NCBI RefSeq assembly: GCF_014360585.1
Contig: NZ_JACIXG010000007.1
Location: 53,716 to 117,715 of the forward strand
Length of the DNA: 64,000 nt
Source of the DNA: Nocardioides sp.
Lineage (GTDB): Bacteria; Actinomycetota; Actinomycetes; Propionibacteriales; Nocardioidaceae
Reading direction: 5' to 3'
The translations under genes and the position numbers were made by a program. The notes beneath the pieces were generated by a model. It was given only the letters and a program-made list of their open reading frames with translations. It ran no database searches and was not told the DNA's origin. Below, piece by piece: positions 1 through 7,186 of this stretch. The first letter of the stretch is position 1, and each line of letters begins with the position of its first letter.

Positions 1-462
1 GAGGCCGGTCGCGCGCTGGTCATCGCGTTCAACAAGTGGGACCTCGTCGACGAGGACCGCCGCTGGCAGCTCGACCGTGAGGTCGAGCGCGAGCTCGTCC
101 AGGTTCAGTGGGCCCCGCGGATCAACGTCACCGCCCGAACCGGATGGCACGTCGACCGCTTGGTCCCGGCGCTCGACAAGGCTCTCGAGGGCTGGGAGAC
201 GCGGATCGGCACCGGCGCGCTCAACTCGTTCCTCGGCCGTCTCGTGGCCGAGCACCCGCACCCGGTCCGCTCCGGCAAGCAGCCCAAGATCCTCTTCGCC
301 ACCCAGCCCTCGACGGCGCCGCCGACCTTCGTCCTGTTCACCAGCGGCAAGCTCGAGGCCTCCTACGAGCGCTACATCGAGCGCCGGCTGCGCGAGGAGT
401 TCGGCTTCGTCGGCACCCCGATCGTGCTCCAGCAGCGGGTTCGGGAGAAGCGCAAGCGCTAG
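1..462 (+). CDS. der: GTPase Der (EngA), C-terminal part, cut by window start
   Basis: The 153 C-terminal residues of the ribosome-assembly GTPase Der, which has two G domains and a KH-like domain and acts in 50S maturation. Visible are the G4 motif NKWD of the second G domain near the window edge, a G5-like INVTARTG segment, and the basic C-terminal KH-like region ending VREKRKR. The reading frame is open from base 1, so the start lies outside the window. The stop codon overlaps by four bases the stop of the broken regulator on the other strand. Family assignment is firm; the rest of the gene cannot be judged. Confidence 0.93.
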   Translation, partial: EAGRALVIAFNKWDLVDEDRRWQLDREVERELVQVQWAPRINVTARTGWHVDRLVPALDKALEGWETRIGTGALNSFLGRLVAEHPHPVRSGKQPKILFATQPSTAPPTFVLFTSGKLEASYERYIERRLREEFGFVGTPIVLQQRVREKRKR

Positions 463-727
463 TGCTCCGCGGGAGCGGGCGCCAGCTGAGCGTCCGCCCC
501 CGCGTGCACCCAGCCGTTGTTCGCGGCGTGCCAGCCCAGCTGCATCCGGGTCTCCACGCCGGCCAGGTCCAGCAGCGCGCGAACCCTGCGCTGCACCGTA
601 CGCAGCGACGTACCCAGCTGTTTTGCGACGACCGCCCGGTCGGTGAGCCCGGCGAGCGCGTGCTCTCCCGCACCAGCAGCGCACCGACGACATCGCCCGA
701 GAAGGTGGCCTCCGCGTTCGGGATCAA
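459..727 (-). pseudogene. Remnant of a LuxR-type HTH regulator, frameshifted and truncated
   Basis: Only the C-terminal winged/LuxR-like HTH end of a regulator is left. The stretch IPNAEATFSGDVVGALLVRE is in one frame and continues, after a shift near 655-665, in another frame as GLTDRAVVAKQLGTSLRTVQ followed by ALLDLAGVETRMQLGWHAA. That join restores the usual order of this domain (glycine-rich lead, recognition helix, Q/L-rich end). No N-terminal sensor domain is present: the region upstream is the terminator of the MarR gene. I infer a decayed regulator; a sequencing error could explain the shift but not the missing N-terminus. Confidence 0.6.
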
Positions 728-745
728 GCGCTAGCCGAGCGAAAC

Positions 746-780
746 GGGCCCGCAGGTCACCACCGGTGACCTGCGGGCCT
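746..780 (-). terminator. Rho-independent-type hairpin after the MarR gene
   Basis: A near-perfect 15-16 bp stem (GGCCCGCAGGTCACC pairing with GGTGACCTGCGGGCC) with a 3-base loop lies just past the stop of the MarR gene. No clear U-tract, as is common in high-GC actinobacteria. Confidence 0.7.
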
Positions 781-790
781 GACGTACGTC

Positions 791-1255
791 CTAGGCCGGC
801 TTGGCCTCGAGGCGCTCGAGCACGCCCTGGTAGAGCTTGGTCAGGGACGCGACCTCCTCGGGGGTGAACGCGTCGAACATGACCTGGCGGATCAGCTTCA
901 CGTGCTCGGGGGCCGCGGCCTTGATCGCCTCGAGCCCGGCAGGGGTGAGATCGACATAGGCACCGCGCCGGTCGTCGAGGCACTCACGACGTTCGACGAG
1001 ACCACGCGCCGCCATCCGCATCACCTGACGCGAGAGCCGGCTCTTCTCCCACTGGAGCTTGTCGCCGAGCTCGAACATCCGCAGCGAGCGGTCGGGGACG
1101 TCGGTCAGGTTGACCAGGACGTCGTAGTCGGCGAGGGAGAGGCCGTTCTTGGCCTGGAGGTCGCGGTTCATCCGAGATGTGAGCTGTGCGTTGACGGCCA
1201 GCCAGGCACGCCACGCGACCTGTTCGTCATTGCTGAGCCACTTGACCTCATCCAT
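791..1255 (-). CDS. MarR-family transcriptional regulator
   Basis: A 154-residue protein of ordinary MarR length. The winged HTH spans roughly residues 35-110: LSLADYDVLVNL, then a recognition-helix region KSRLSRQVMRMAARGLVERR, and the wing DDRRGAYVDLTPAG, followed by dimerisation helices. MarR proteins bind palindromic operators as dimers and release on ligand or oxidant. It is transcribed away from the neighbouring VOC gene, so that divergent gene is a plausible target, but no clear operator was seen between them. The ligand is unknown. Confidence 0.88.
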   Translation of the reverse strand: MDEVKWLSNDEQVAWRAWLAVNAQLTSRMNRDLQAKNGLSLADYDVLVNLTDVPDRSLRMFELGDKLQWEKSRLSRQVMRMAARGLVERRECLDDRRGAYVDLTPAGLEAIKAAAPEHVKLIRQVMFDAFTPEEVASLTKLYQGVLERLEAKPA

Positions 1256-1424
1256 GAGGGCTACCTTACCGAGTCGTGACCGGCGCCTTCAGCACGACCG
1301 TGGATCGGCGGCCTGACGGCGTCGGCTACGAAAACGGTTGATGCAGAAACTAGACTCTGTTCCGGCCCCTTGGGCGCCGGCCACGTAGGGCGGGTCGGGC
1401 TCCGGCACCGGCATGAGGAGAGCG

Positions 1425-1919
1425 ATGAGCATCGACCTGGACAACATCTCGAAGGACCGTCAGCGGATCAAGAAGGAGTACCTCCGCGAGGAGGCCGTCC
1501 GCCCCGCCAGTACGGCCCGCGGGATCCATCACACCGCGCTGCTCGCCTCGGACGTACGCAGGTCGATCGACTTCTACCAGGGGCTCCTGGAGTTCCCGTT
1601 GACCGAGATCTTCGAGAACCGTGACTACGCCGGCTCCGACCACTTCTTCTTCGACGTCGGGGCGGGCAACCTGCTGGCCTTCTTCACCCTGCCCGGGCTG
1701 GACCTGGGGGAGTACGCGGAGGTGCTCGGCGGGCTGCACCACATCGCGATCTCGGTGACCGCGGAGAAGTGGGACTACCTGCGCGCAAAGCTGGACGACG
1801 CGGGGGTCGACTACCTGATCGAGTCGAAGTCGTCGATCTACTTCGCGGGACCCGACGGCGAGCGGCTCGAGCTCCTCGCCGACCCGCTGGGGGAGATGTA
1901 CGGAACCAAGGTCCTCTGA
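1425..1919 (+). CDS. VOC (glyoxalase/dioxygenase-fold) family protein
   Basis: 164 residues with two beta-alpha-beta-beta-beta VOC modules: GIHHTALLASDVRRSIDFY with a metal-ligand-type His, and LHHIAISVTAEKWDYL, ending in FAGPDGERLELLADP with the typical C-terminal Glu. The family includes glyoxalase I, extradiol dioxygenases and resistance proteins; the substrate here cannot be read. ATG at 1425 was preferred to ATG 1413 because AGGAG (1416-1420) sits just upstream. Divergent from the MarR gene and closed by a bidirectional hairpin shared with the next gene. Confidence 0.85.
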   Translation: MSIDLDNISKDRQRIKKEYLREEAVRPASTARGIHHTALLASDVRRSIDFYQGLLEFPLTEIFENRDYAGSDHFFFDVGAGNLLAFFTLPGLDLGEYAEVLGGLHHIAISVTAEKWDYLRAKLDDAGVDYLIESKSSIYFAGPDGERLELLADPLGEMYGTKVL

Positions 1920-1947
1920 CCGGACCGCTGAACTGCTGGACCGGTGA

Positions 1948-1983
1948 GACGGCCGGGACGGGCTCACGCCTGTCCCGGCCGTC
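1948..1983. terminator. Bidirectional hairpin between converging genes
   Basis: A perfect 12-bp stem (GACGGCCGGGAC / GTCCCGGCCGTC) with a 12-base loop lies between the stops of the VOC gene and the converging RHH-like gene, so it can end both transcripts. Confidence 0.75.
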
Positions 1984-1986
1984 TGC

Positions 1987-2595
1987 TCACGGACGGTCGA
2001 ACGGGTCCTCGGGCACCTCGAGCTCGAGCTGCTCCTCGTAGACCTGCTCCTCTGCCCGCCGGTCGGCGAGCCACGCCGTCAGCGCCACCACGACGAGCTG
2101 CGAGCGGGACTCCGCGGCCATCTCGTGGACCATGGCATCGAGCACGTCGACGTTGGTCGCCAGCAGGCGCAGGGGCATCGTGACGTACGGGTCCTCGAGC
2201 CGTTTCGGCTTCGGGACGTTGCGCATGAAGGTGCCGTCCGAGACGGGTCTGGTCTTCTCGCGCAGCGCGGCCTGGTGGGCGCGCAGGAGGACCGGGAGCC
2301 GGGGGCGGGTCGCGGCGACGGCGTCGAGCATCACGTCGACGAGCGAGCGCGGGACCTCCTGGCTGTAGGTCTTCCACTGCGCCGCCAGGGAGGCCGGCAC
2401 GGAGAGGCTGATCGCCTGCACCGGCATGCCCTGGCGCCGCCCGGCACCCTCGCGCCGAGACTTGGTGCGGTGAGCAGGGGTGCCCTTGCGGGAGATCGGG
2501 TCGAGTTTGACGGGCGAGTCCACGGACGCCTCGCTGGCAGCTGTCGCCGGAGCGGTGGTCTCGTCGGTGGCGGATGGGGAAGATGAATCCGACAC
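1987..2595 (-). CDS. Putative DNA-binding protein with two ribbon-helix-helix-like units
   Basis: 202 residues counted from GTG 2595, chosen because AGGAG lies six bases before it; an upstream GTG at 2631 lacks such a site. After a low-complexity Ser/Thr/Ala-rich, basic N-terminus (1-58) come two segments with RHH proportions, a short strand and two helices. Unit 1 is about residues 60-95 (QAISLSVPASLAAQW, then PRSLVDVMLDAV) and unit 2 about 136-178 (YVTMPLRLLATNVDVLD, then SRSQLVVVALTAWLA). RHH repressors normally dimerise to make this fold, so a tandem single-chain form is unusual. No homologue was recognised; function is inferred from the pattern only. Confidence 0.6.
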   Translation of the reverse strand: MSDSSSPSATDETTAPATAASEASVDSPVKLDPISRKGTPAHRTKSRREGAGRRQGMPVQAISLSVPASLAAQWKTYSQEVPRSLVDVMLDAVAATRPRLPVLLRAHQAALREKTRPVSDGTFMRNVPKPKRLEDPYVTMPLRLLATNVDVLDAMVHEMAAESRSQLVVVALTAWLADRRAEEQVYEEQLELEVPEDPFDRP

Positions 2596-2639
2596 GGTGA
2601 GCTCCTGGGTTGGGGGTGTTCCTTCGGTCACAGATGATT

Positions 2640-2659
2640 CTGTCGGAGACCACCGACAG
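2640..2659. promoter_or_regulatory. 20-bp palindrome upstream of the RHH-like gene
   Basis: CTGTCGG-N6-CCGACAG, a perfect 7-bp inverted repeat, lies 45 bp upstream of the preferred start of the RHH-like gene. The position suits an autoregulatory operator. Binding is inference. Confidence 0.45.
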
Positions 2660-2773
2660 TTTCAGTGACGGATGGGACCTGAGTGGCTTCTGGGACCGTT
2701 CTGGCCGGATGTCGGTTGGATCTAGGAGCGCGCGTTATCGCACATCGGGGTTGCCGAATCGGCTCATGCACAG

Positions 2774-2796
2774 GGGCGCCGCCTATGGCGACGCCC
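2774..2796 (-). terminator. Hairpin after gluconokinase gene
   Basis: A 10-bp stem with one mismatch (GGGCGCCGCC / GGCGACGCCC) and a 3-base loop lies just beyond the gntK stop. No U-tract. Confidence 0.5.
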
Positions 2797-2815
2797 TTGC
2801 TTGAACCCCTACTGA

Positions 2816-3331
2816 TCAGGCCAGGAAGCTCGGCCAGGAGGAGCTGGCGAGGTAGCGGTCGACGATCGCGTCGATGTCCTGGTCGATGTCGATCGTCGTG
2901 CCCGGCTCGTCGGGGGCGAGCGGCTCGAGAGTCGTGAACTGCGATCGCAGCAGAGACGCCGGCATGAAATGGTCCGCGCGAGCGGCGAGACGCGCCTCGA
3001 CGACTTCTGGGGTGCCGCTGAGGTGGAGGAGCCGGAGGCCGTCGGCGCGGCTGTGGAGCAGGTCGCGGTAGCTGCGCTTGAGCGCTGAGCAGCTCAGTAC
3101 GGCGCCGGTGGGCTCGTGCTCGGCCAGCCAGTCGCCGAGCGTCTCCAGCCAGGGGCGGCGGTCGTCATCGTCGAGCGGGCGGCCGGAGGCCATCTTCGCG
3201 ATGTTCGCCGGCGGGTGGAAGTCGTCGGCGTCGGCGAAGGCGACCTGGAGGCGCTGGGCGATGGCAGCGCCGACGGTGGACTTGCCGCAGCCGGAGACGC
3301 CCATGACGACGAGGAGGGGGTGCTGTGTCAC
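2816..3331 (-). CDS. gntK: Gluconokinase
   Basis: 171 residues, the usual length of thermoresistant-type GntK, which phosphorylates D-gluconate with ATP to 6-phosphogluconate for the pentose phosphate pathway. The Walker A motif GVSGCGKST is at residues 11-19, followed by the family signature DADDFHPPANIAKMASGRPL and a DDDRRPWL segment. It is divergent from a FadR-type regulator with about 95 bp between starts, the usual arrangement for a gluconate-responsive pair. No permease is adjacent, so uptake must be encoded elsewhere. Confidence 0.93.
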   Translation of the reverse strand: MTQHPLLVVMGVSGCGKSTVGAAIAQRLQVAFADADDFHPPANIAKMASGRPLDDDDRRPWLETLGDWLAEHEPTGAVLSCSALKRSYRDLLHSRADGLRLLHLSGTPEVVEARLAARADHFMPASLLRSQFTTLEPLAPDEPGTTIDIDQDIDAIVDRYLASSSWPSFLA

Positions 3332-3390
3332 GCGTCACAGCGTGCACGAAAAGGCATCCGTTTGGCAAGAGCGGTCGTCGAAAGGACCCT

Positions 3391-3403
3391 GATTGTGGCA
3401 ATC
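3391..3403. promoter_or_regulatory. Small inverted repeat between gntK and its regulator
   Basis: GATTG-TGG-CAATC lies in the divergent intergenic region. FadR-subfamily regulators bind short palindromes of this size, so it is a candidate operator; with only 5-bp arms it could be chance. Confidence 0.3.
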
Positions 3404-3426
3404 CAGGGGTGTGGGACGATGCCGAC

Positions 3427-4146
3427 GTGACGACTTCCAGCGGGGGCGCCGTACGTCGGCTGCATCAGAGCGTCCGGGACGCACTCGGACGCGACATCGT
3501 CTCTGGAGAGCTCCCGACGGGGGCGGTCCTCACCCTGGAGGGGATCCAGGCGACGTACGACGTCTCGCGCCCGATCGCCCGGGAGGCCGTGCGCGTGCTC
3601 CAGGCCATGGGCATGGTCACGACCCGGCGACGTGTCGGCATCACGGTCCTGCCGCGACAGGAGTGGAACGTCTTCGACCCGCTCGTCATCCGGTGGCGCC
3701 TCGACGGCGAGGGCCGGCGTGAGCAGCTGCTCTCGCTCTCCGAGCTGCGCCGGGGGTTCGAGCCGATCGCCGCCCGCCTCGCCGCGGAGCGCGCGGAGCC
3801 GGAGCATCACGGCGCCCTCGCCCAGGCGGTGGCGGACATGGTCGTGCACGCCGCCGCCGGCGACCTGGAGGCCTACCTGGACGCCGACACCACCTTCCAC
3901 CGGGTGCTCCTCAACGCCTGCGGCAACGAGATGCTCGCCGCGTTCGGCGACCTCGTCGCCGAGCTCCTCGCCGGCCGTACGCACCACCACCTGATGCCGG
4001 CCAAGCCGAACCCGACCGCCATCGAGCTGCACGAGAAGGTGGCGATCTGCATCCGCAACGGCGACCCCGCAGGGGCCGAGGAAGCCATGCGCGCCATCAT
4101 CGACGAGGCCGCCGCCGCCCTCGCCTCCGCGGACGACCCGCCGTAG
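3427..4146 (+). CDS. FadR-subfamily GntR regulator, probably of gluconate metabolism
   Basis: 239 residues from GTG 3427. An N-terminal winged HTH (about 8-75) has the GntR pattern LGRDIVSGELPTGAVLTLEG, then RPIAREAVRVLQAMGMV. A C-terminal FCD all-helical ligand domain follows with metal-site residues in DADTTFHRVLLNACGN and HEKVAICIRNGDPAGAEEAM. FCD regulators typically sense small carboxylates, and divergence from gntK suggests gluconate or a phosphorylated derivative as effector. The start is uncertain by a few codons because no strong ribosome site is present. The tRNA-Pro gene follows downstream. Confidence 0.85.
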   Translation: MTTSSGGAVRRLHQSVRDALGRDIVSGELPTGAVLTLEGIQATYDVSRPIAREAVRVLQAMGMVTTRRRVGITVLPRQEWNVFDPLVIRWRLDGEGRREQLLSLSELRRGFEPIAARLAAERAEPEHHGALAQAVADMVVHAAAGDLEAYLDADTTFHRVLLNACGNEMLAAFGDLVAELLAGRTHHHLMPAKPNPTAIELHEKVAICIRNGDPAGAEEAMRAIIDEAAAALASADDPP

Positions 4147-4223
4147 GGGTACCGATTGGAGGCCGCCCGGCGCCGTGCGGTAATGTTCGGAGCGCTTCGA
4201 ACGGAGAGATCCGCTCGCAGTTT

Positions 4224-4288
<65 letters not shown>

Positions 4289-4297
<9 letters not shown>

Positions 4298-4603
4298 CAG
4301 ATTCGCCCCTGACCTGCATCGCAGGTCAGGGGCTTTTTTGTGCCTGTCCGCGAGGTTCACCACGTTGCCCGTCGGCGTCGCCGTGGGCCCATTTTGGGCC
4401 CACCAGATCGAAAATGCGTCTCCAGCGGCGGTCAAAGCTTGGTGGTCAGGGTGCAGGTAGCGCTGAGTCACTGCCGGATCTGTGTGTGACCCGAAACACG
4501 CTGCAACATGTGGAGCGGAACGACTCTGTCGGCCGTCCAGGTCAGGGCGGTGTGGCGTAGGGCGTGCGGGTCTAGGCCAGCGAGGCCGAGCTTGTAGGAC
4601 CAC
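4289..4603 (-). pseudogene. Tyrosine integrase, C-terminal part, frameshifted and cut off by an IS
   Basis: Catalytic half of a phage-type tyrosine recombinase. One frame reads LGLAGLDPHALRHTALTWTA and continues to MLQRVSGHT, covering the HxxR box and the following His. The next frame reads SHTDPAVTQRYLHPDHQALT, holding the nucleophile Tyr, and runs to a stop inside the 3' end of tRNA-Pro. An extra CA in a CACACA run near 4487-4495 explains the shift. The upstream side ends exactly at the IS3 element at 4604. Together with the next fragment beyond the IS this was one integrase gene beside its tRNA attachment site; it is clearly inactive. Confidence 0.82.
4305..4339 (+). terminator. Intrinsic terminator after tRNA-Pro
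   Basis: A perfect 13-bp stem (GCCCCTGACCTGC / GCAGGTCAGGGGC) with loop ATC is followed by six T. A textbook terminator for the tRNA transcript, lying inside the integrase remnant on the other strand. Confidence 0.93.
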
Positions 4604-4628
4604 TGAAGCGCCCCAGGTTCTCTGCCGC
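4604..4628. repeat. IS3 terminal inverted repeat, orfB side
   Basis: 25 bp starting TGAAGCGCCCCAGGTT; matches the reverse complement of 5957-5981 at 22 of 25 positions. Confidence 0.93.
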
Positions 4629-4630
4629 TT

Positions 4631-5620
4631 CTATACGGGTTGCGGCTCTCGGTTGAGGGCCGCGTAGTGGGCGGTTTCGAACTCTACTGGGGTCATCATG
4701 CCAAGTGAGCCGTGCAGTCGTCGCTGGTTGTACCAGTCGACCCAGGCGCTGGTGGCGTACTCGACGTCGGCGATGGTCTTGTAGGGGCCGTCGTGGAAGA
4801 CGGTCGTGCGGATGCACTCGGACTTGTACAGGCCGTTGATCGTCTCCATCAGCGCGTTGTCGTAGGCGTCCCCAACCGACCCGATCGAGGGTCTGATGTC
4901 TTCCAGTGCGAGGTGCTCGGTCAGCCGCAGGCTGGTGTATTGCGAGCCCGCATCGGAGTGGTGGATCAGGTCGGGGCCGACCACGGGGTGGCCCTCGTGG
5001 TCACGGACCCAGATCGCCATCCGCAGCGGCCGCATGACCAGCTCGACATCCTTCGATGTTGCGGCGTGCCAGGCGATGATCCGCTGGGCGTAGACGTCGA
5101 GGATGAAGGCGACATAGACCCAGCCGGCCCACGTTCGGACGTAGGTGAAGTCGGTGACCCAAACACGGTTCGGGGCCGACGCGGTGAAGTCGCGATCGAG
5201 CAGGTCACCGGCGCGTTTGCCGTCCTTGGCCGGGATCGTGGTCCGGACCTTCATGTCGCGGCGGATCCCAGACAAGCCCAGCAGCCGCATCGCCCGGTCC
5301 ACGCTTCCCGCGCTGGCATCGGGCAGCCGCGTGCGCCGGACCAGGGCGGTCATCTTCCGACGCCCGTAGAGCCCTTCTGGGGCCAGTTTCCGGGCACCAG
5401 TTGGGGCGCTGGTGCGTGGGTCTTGGGTCCAGGCCAGATCCCGGACCACATCGACCACCAGCGCGTCAGTCATGGTGCGGGCCGCGACCGGACGGGAGGC
5501 CTGTTTCCAGGCCCGGTAGGTGCGCGCGGCGACCTGCAGGCCCTGCTCGCGCAGGACCCGACAGACCGACTCGACCGCGTGCCCCTGGGCGCGTTGCTCG
5601 TCGATGAAGGCGACGATCAC
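4631..5620 (-). CDS. IS3-family transposase OrfB (DDE integrase)
   Basis: 329 residues. HTH_21-like N-terminus followed by an rve integrase core: the first Asp in RVWVTDFTYVRTWAGWVYVA, the second in HHSDAGSQYTS, and the Glu in DNALMETINGLYKSE, then WYNQRRLHGSLGMMTPVEFE typical of IS3 OrfB. The GTG start overlaps the orfA stop as GTGA. The frame is also open upstream of that GTG through the end of orfA (-1 relative), so an OrfAB fusion by programmed -1 frameshifting is possible, as is usual in IS3. No truncation is visible. Confidence 0.93.
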   Translation of the reverse strand: MIVAFIDEQRAQGHAVESVCRVLREQGLQVAARTYRAWKQASRPVAARTMTDALVVDVVRDLAWTQDPRTSAPTGARKLAPEGLYGRRKMTALVRRTRLPDASAGSVDRAMRLLGLSGIRRDMKVRTTIPAKDGKRAGDLLDRDFTASAPNRVWVTDFTYVRTWAGWVYVAFILDVYAQRIIAWHAATSKDVELVMRPLRMAIWVRDHEGHPVVGPDLIHHSDAGSQYTSLRLTEHLALEDIRPSIGSVGDAYDNALMETINGLYKSECIRTTVFHDGPYKTIADVEYATSAWVDWYNQRRLHGSLGMMTPVEFETAHYAALNREPQPV

Positions 5621-5937
5621 CGGTTGCGGGAGTCGAGTTCCCCCACGAAGAAAGTCGTGGCCGCCTTCAAGATCGCCACGTCCTCACGCAGCCGACGGTT
5701 CTCAGCCCGCAGCCGCTTGATCTCCTCGTTCTCCTCGCTGGTGGTCCCCGGCCGATCCCCAGCGTCGACCTCGGCCTGGGCCACCCAGCGCCGCAGCGAC
5801 TCCTTGCCCACCCCGACCTGCTTCGCGACAGCGACCAGCGCAGCAGACAGGGTCGGGTACTCCCCACGGTGCTCCATCACCAAGCGCACCGCCCGAGCCC
5901 TCAGCTCGGGATCGATCTTCTTCGGCATGAACTGCAT
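5617..5937 (-). CDS. IS3-family transposase OrfA (HTH protein)
   Basis: 106 residues. N-terminal HTH_Tnp_1 domain (KKIDPELRARAVRLVMEHR, then GVGKESLRRWVAQAEVD) and a C-terminal leucine-zipper-like coiled coil (EENEEIKRLRAENRRLREDV, ILKAATTFF) used for multimerisation with OrfAB. Start is ATG 5937, just inside the terminal repeat. It supplies sequence-specific end binding and regulates transposition. Confidence 0.92.
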   Translation of the reverse strand: MQFMPKKIDPELRARAVRLVMEHRGEYPTLSAALVAVAKQVGVGKESLRRWVAQAEVDAGDRPGTTSEENEEIKRLRAENRRLREDVAILKAATTFFVGELDSRNR

Positions 5938-5956
5938 CCTTCCAACTCAGAAAGAT

Positions 5957-5981
5957 GCGGCATCAAACCTGGGGCGCTTCA
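5957..5981. repeat. IS3 terminal inverted repeat, orfA side
   Basis: Partner of 4604-4628, followed directly by the CCAC target duplicate. It lies upstream of orfA and is expected to overlap the transposase promoter. Confidence 0.93.
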
Positions 5982-6102
5982 CCACGGCATCCCAGTTGGT
6001 TGCCCGGCGCGATGATGCTGCGGTGATGACCCCGCCACGCGGTCACAATATGAGTCGGGCCCAGGAGCGCGGCCGTCGGCCAGTCGCGTAAAGGCATCCA
6101 CG
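5982..6102 (-). pseudogene. Tyrosine integrase, central fragment on the far side of the IS
   Basis: Read through the IS insertion point, this strand gives VDAFTRLADGRAPGPDSYCD and continues through QHHRAGQPTGM into the catalytic part at 4603. FTR-DGR-PDS is the usual block before the catalytic HxxR box of phage integrases. The match fades upstream of about 6100 and no N-terminal arm-binding domain was found. So the gene lost its 5' part, gained a frameshift and was hit by an IS. Confidence 0.6.
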
Positions 6103-6172
6103 GTTATGCTGACAGCCCCCTCGGCGCCATTGGCCACTCGCTGCCATCCACCGCCCAACTGCCGCGGGAGGG

Positions 6173-6859
6173 TTACAGTCGCGCGAGAATCTCCGCCTTC
6201 TTTGCGGCGAACTCGTCGTCGGTCACAACGCCAGCATCTCGCAGCTTGCCGAGCCGCTGCAGTTGCTCTATCGGATCTGCGTCTGTAGTGGGTCTTTCTG
6301 ATTCAGGTGCGGCCGCCGGTTGAAGGGGGTAGCCAGCGCCCTGGTACCGCATGGTGTTCTGTTCCTGCTGAAGGCGCAGGCGCTCGTGATGTGCGGCCTC
6401 GTTGATCACGCGCTGAGCCTCGCGGCCTTCGCGGATGTCCTCCATGGGCACGTGCTCCATCACATGGCCTCGGTTCACGTGAACGAAGACACTGAACACC
6501 CCTCGGGCCTTTTGCGTCATCGTCTGTTTTACGTCCACGTCCATGACCTGGTGCAGCGGCACTTGCTGTGCGTCAGTCCGTAGGACGCCGCGTTCGAAGT
6601 AGAGGTGTCGAGCGTCCATCCAGTACCGGCCGGCGCCGATCCCGGTGATCGGCATGCCGACGGCAGACCACACGGTGTCGTGCGGGAACTCCGCGCCAGA
6701 TGTATTGAACCGGCCCGCGGCCCGCGACGCGGCCTCCTTCATCGCGCCCGGCTTCGCAGGCTCGGGTTGGCGGAACGCAGTCCACTTGTCGCCGTCCCAG
6801 TATCCAGTCCGGCCGTCTCCCGTCGGATACCAGCCCGGCTGGGCGTTATTACCAATCAT
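6173..6859 (-). CDS. DUF2510 - PH-like - SHOCT domain protein
   Basis: 228 residues from ATG 6859 (an upstream GTG at 6868 is possible). Three recognisable parts: an N-terminal DUF2510 tryptophan motif (QPGWYPTGDGRTGYWDGDKW, about 6-25); a bacterial PH-like core (about 75-145, with GRYWMDARHLYFERG and VMDVDVKQTMTQKARGVFSV); and a C-terminal SHOCT helix pair (EQLQRLGKLRDAGVVTDDEF). No membrane segment. SHOCT and PH-like domains occur in cell-surface or stress proteins of actinobacteria; no function is established. Cargo of the decayed element, with codon use less G/C-biased than flanking chromosomal genes by eye. Confidence 0.78.
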   Translation of the reverse strand: MIGNNAQPGWYPTGDGRTGYWDGDKWTAFRQPEPAKPGAMKEAASRAAGRFNTSGAEFPHDTVWSAVGMPITGIGAGRYWMDARHLYFERGVLRTDAQQVPLHQVMDVDVKQTMTQKARGVFSVFVHVNRGHVMEHVPMEDIREGREAQRVINEAAHHERLRLQQEQNTMRYQGAGYPLQPAAAPESERPTTDADPIEQLQRLGKLRDAGVVTDDEFAAKKAEILARL

Positions 6860-7186
6860 GCTGCGCACTGTAGTGCTGGAAATCGGCCTCGTTTGCAGGA
6901 AATCGAGCCCTGGCCGTCATTGCGCGTGGAAGGCGTTCGGCGACTACTCCAAATTAGGTAGGTCCTGCAAACCGTGCGCTGTGGCGGGCGACTCATCAGA
7001 GGCCCTTGCGCCTTAGCAGCGGCAGCGTAGCGTCGGCCTGATCGCGCGTAGGTGACCGGCAACCAACAGCGGACCTCGCGTCGATACCTCGTGCCTGGAT
7101 CTCGCGGGATTGAGAGCGTCCTGGCCAACGCTGAGGCTCGATCTGGTTGGCGAACAGATGATTGATGACTCCACGTTCCCAACTCC
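6860..7186. other. Gap without a supported gene
   Basis: 327 bp between the PH/SHOCT gene and the exonuclease gene. Short frames exist on the minus strand but show no domain, ribosome site or coding bias that I trust. Comparatively AT-rich patches such as CCAAATTAGGTAGG at about 6950 may hold the promoter of the PH/SHOCT gene. Confidence 0.5.

Larger units (their letters stand above)
4604..5981 (-). mobile_element. Complete IS3-family insertion sequence, 1378 bp
   Basis: Bounded by 25-bp terminal inverted repeats that agree except at three bases: both start TGAAGCGCCCCAGGTT and end TGCCGC. Both sides are flanked by CCAC (4600-4603 and 5982-5985), a 4-bp target duplication. Inside are the two overlapping IS3 genes orfA and orfB on the minus strand. 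Removing the IS and one CCAC joins the integrase fragments in frame (GMPWSYKLGLAGLDPHALRHT region), which fixes the insertion point precisely. Both transposase genes look intact, so the copy may still be mobile. Confidence 0.95.
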
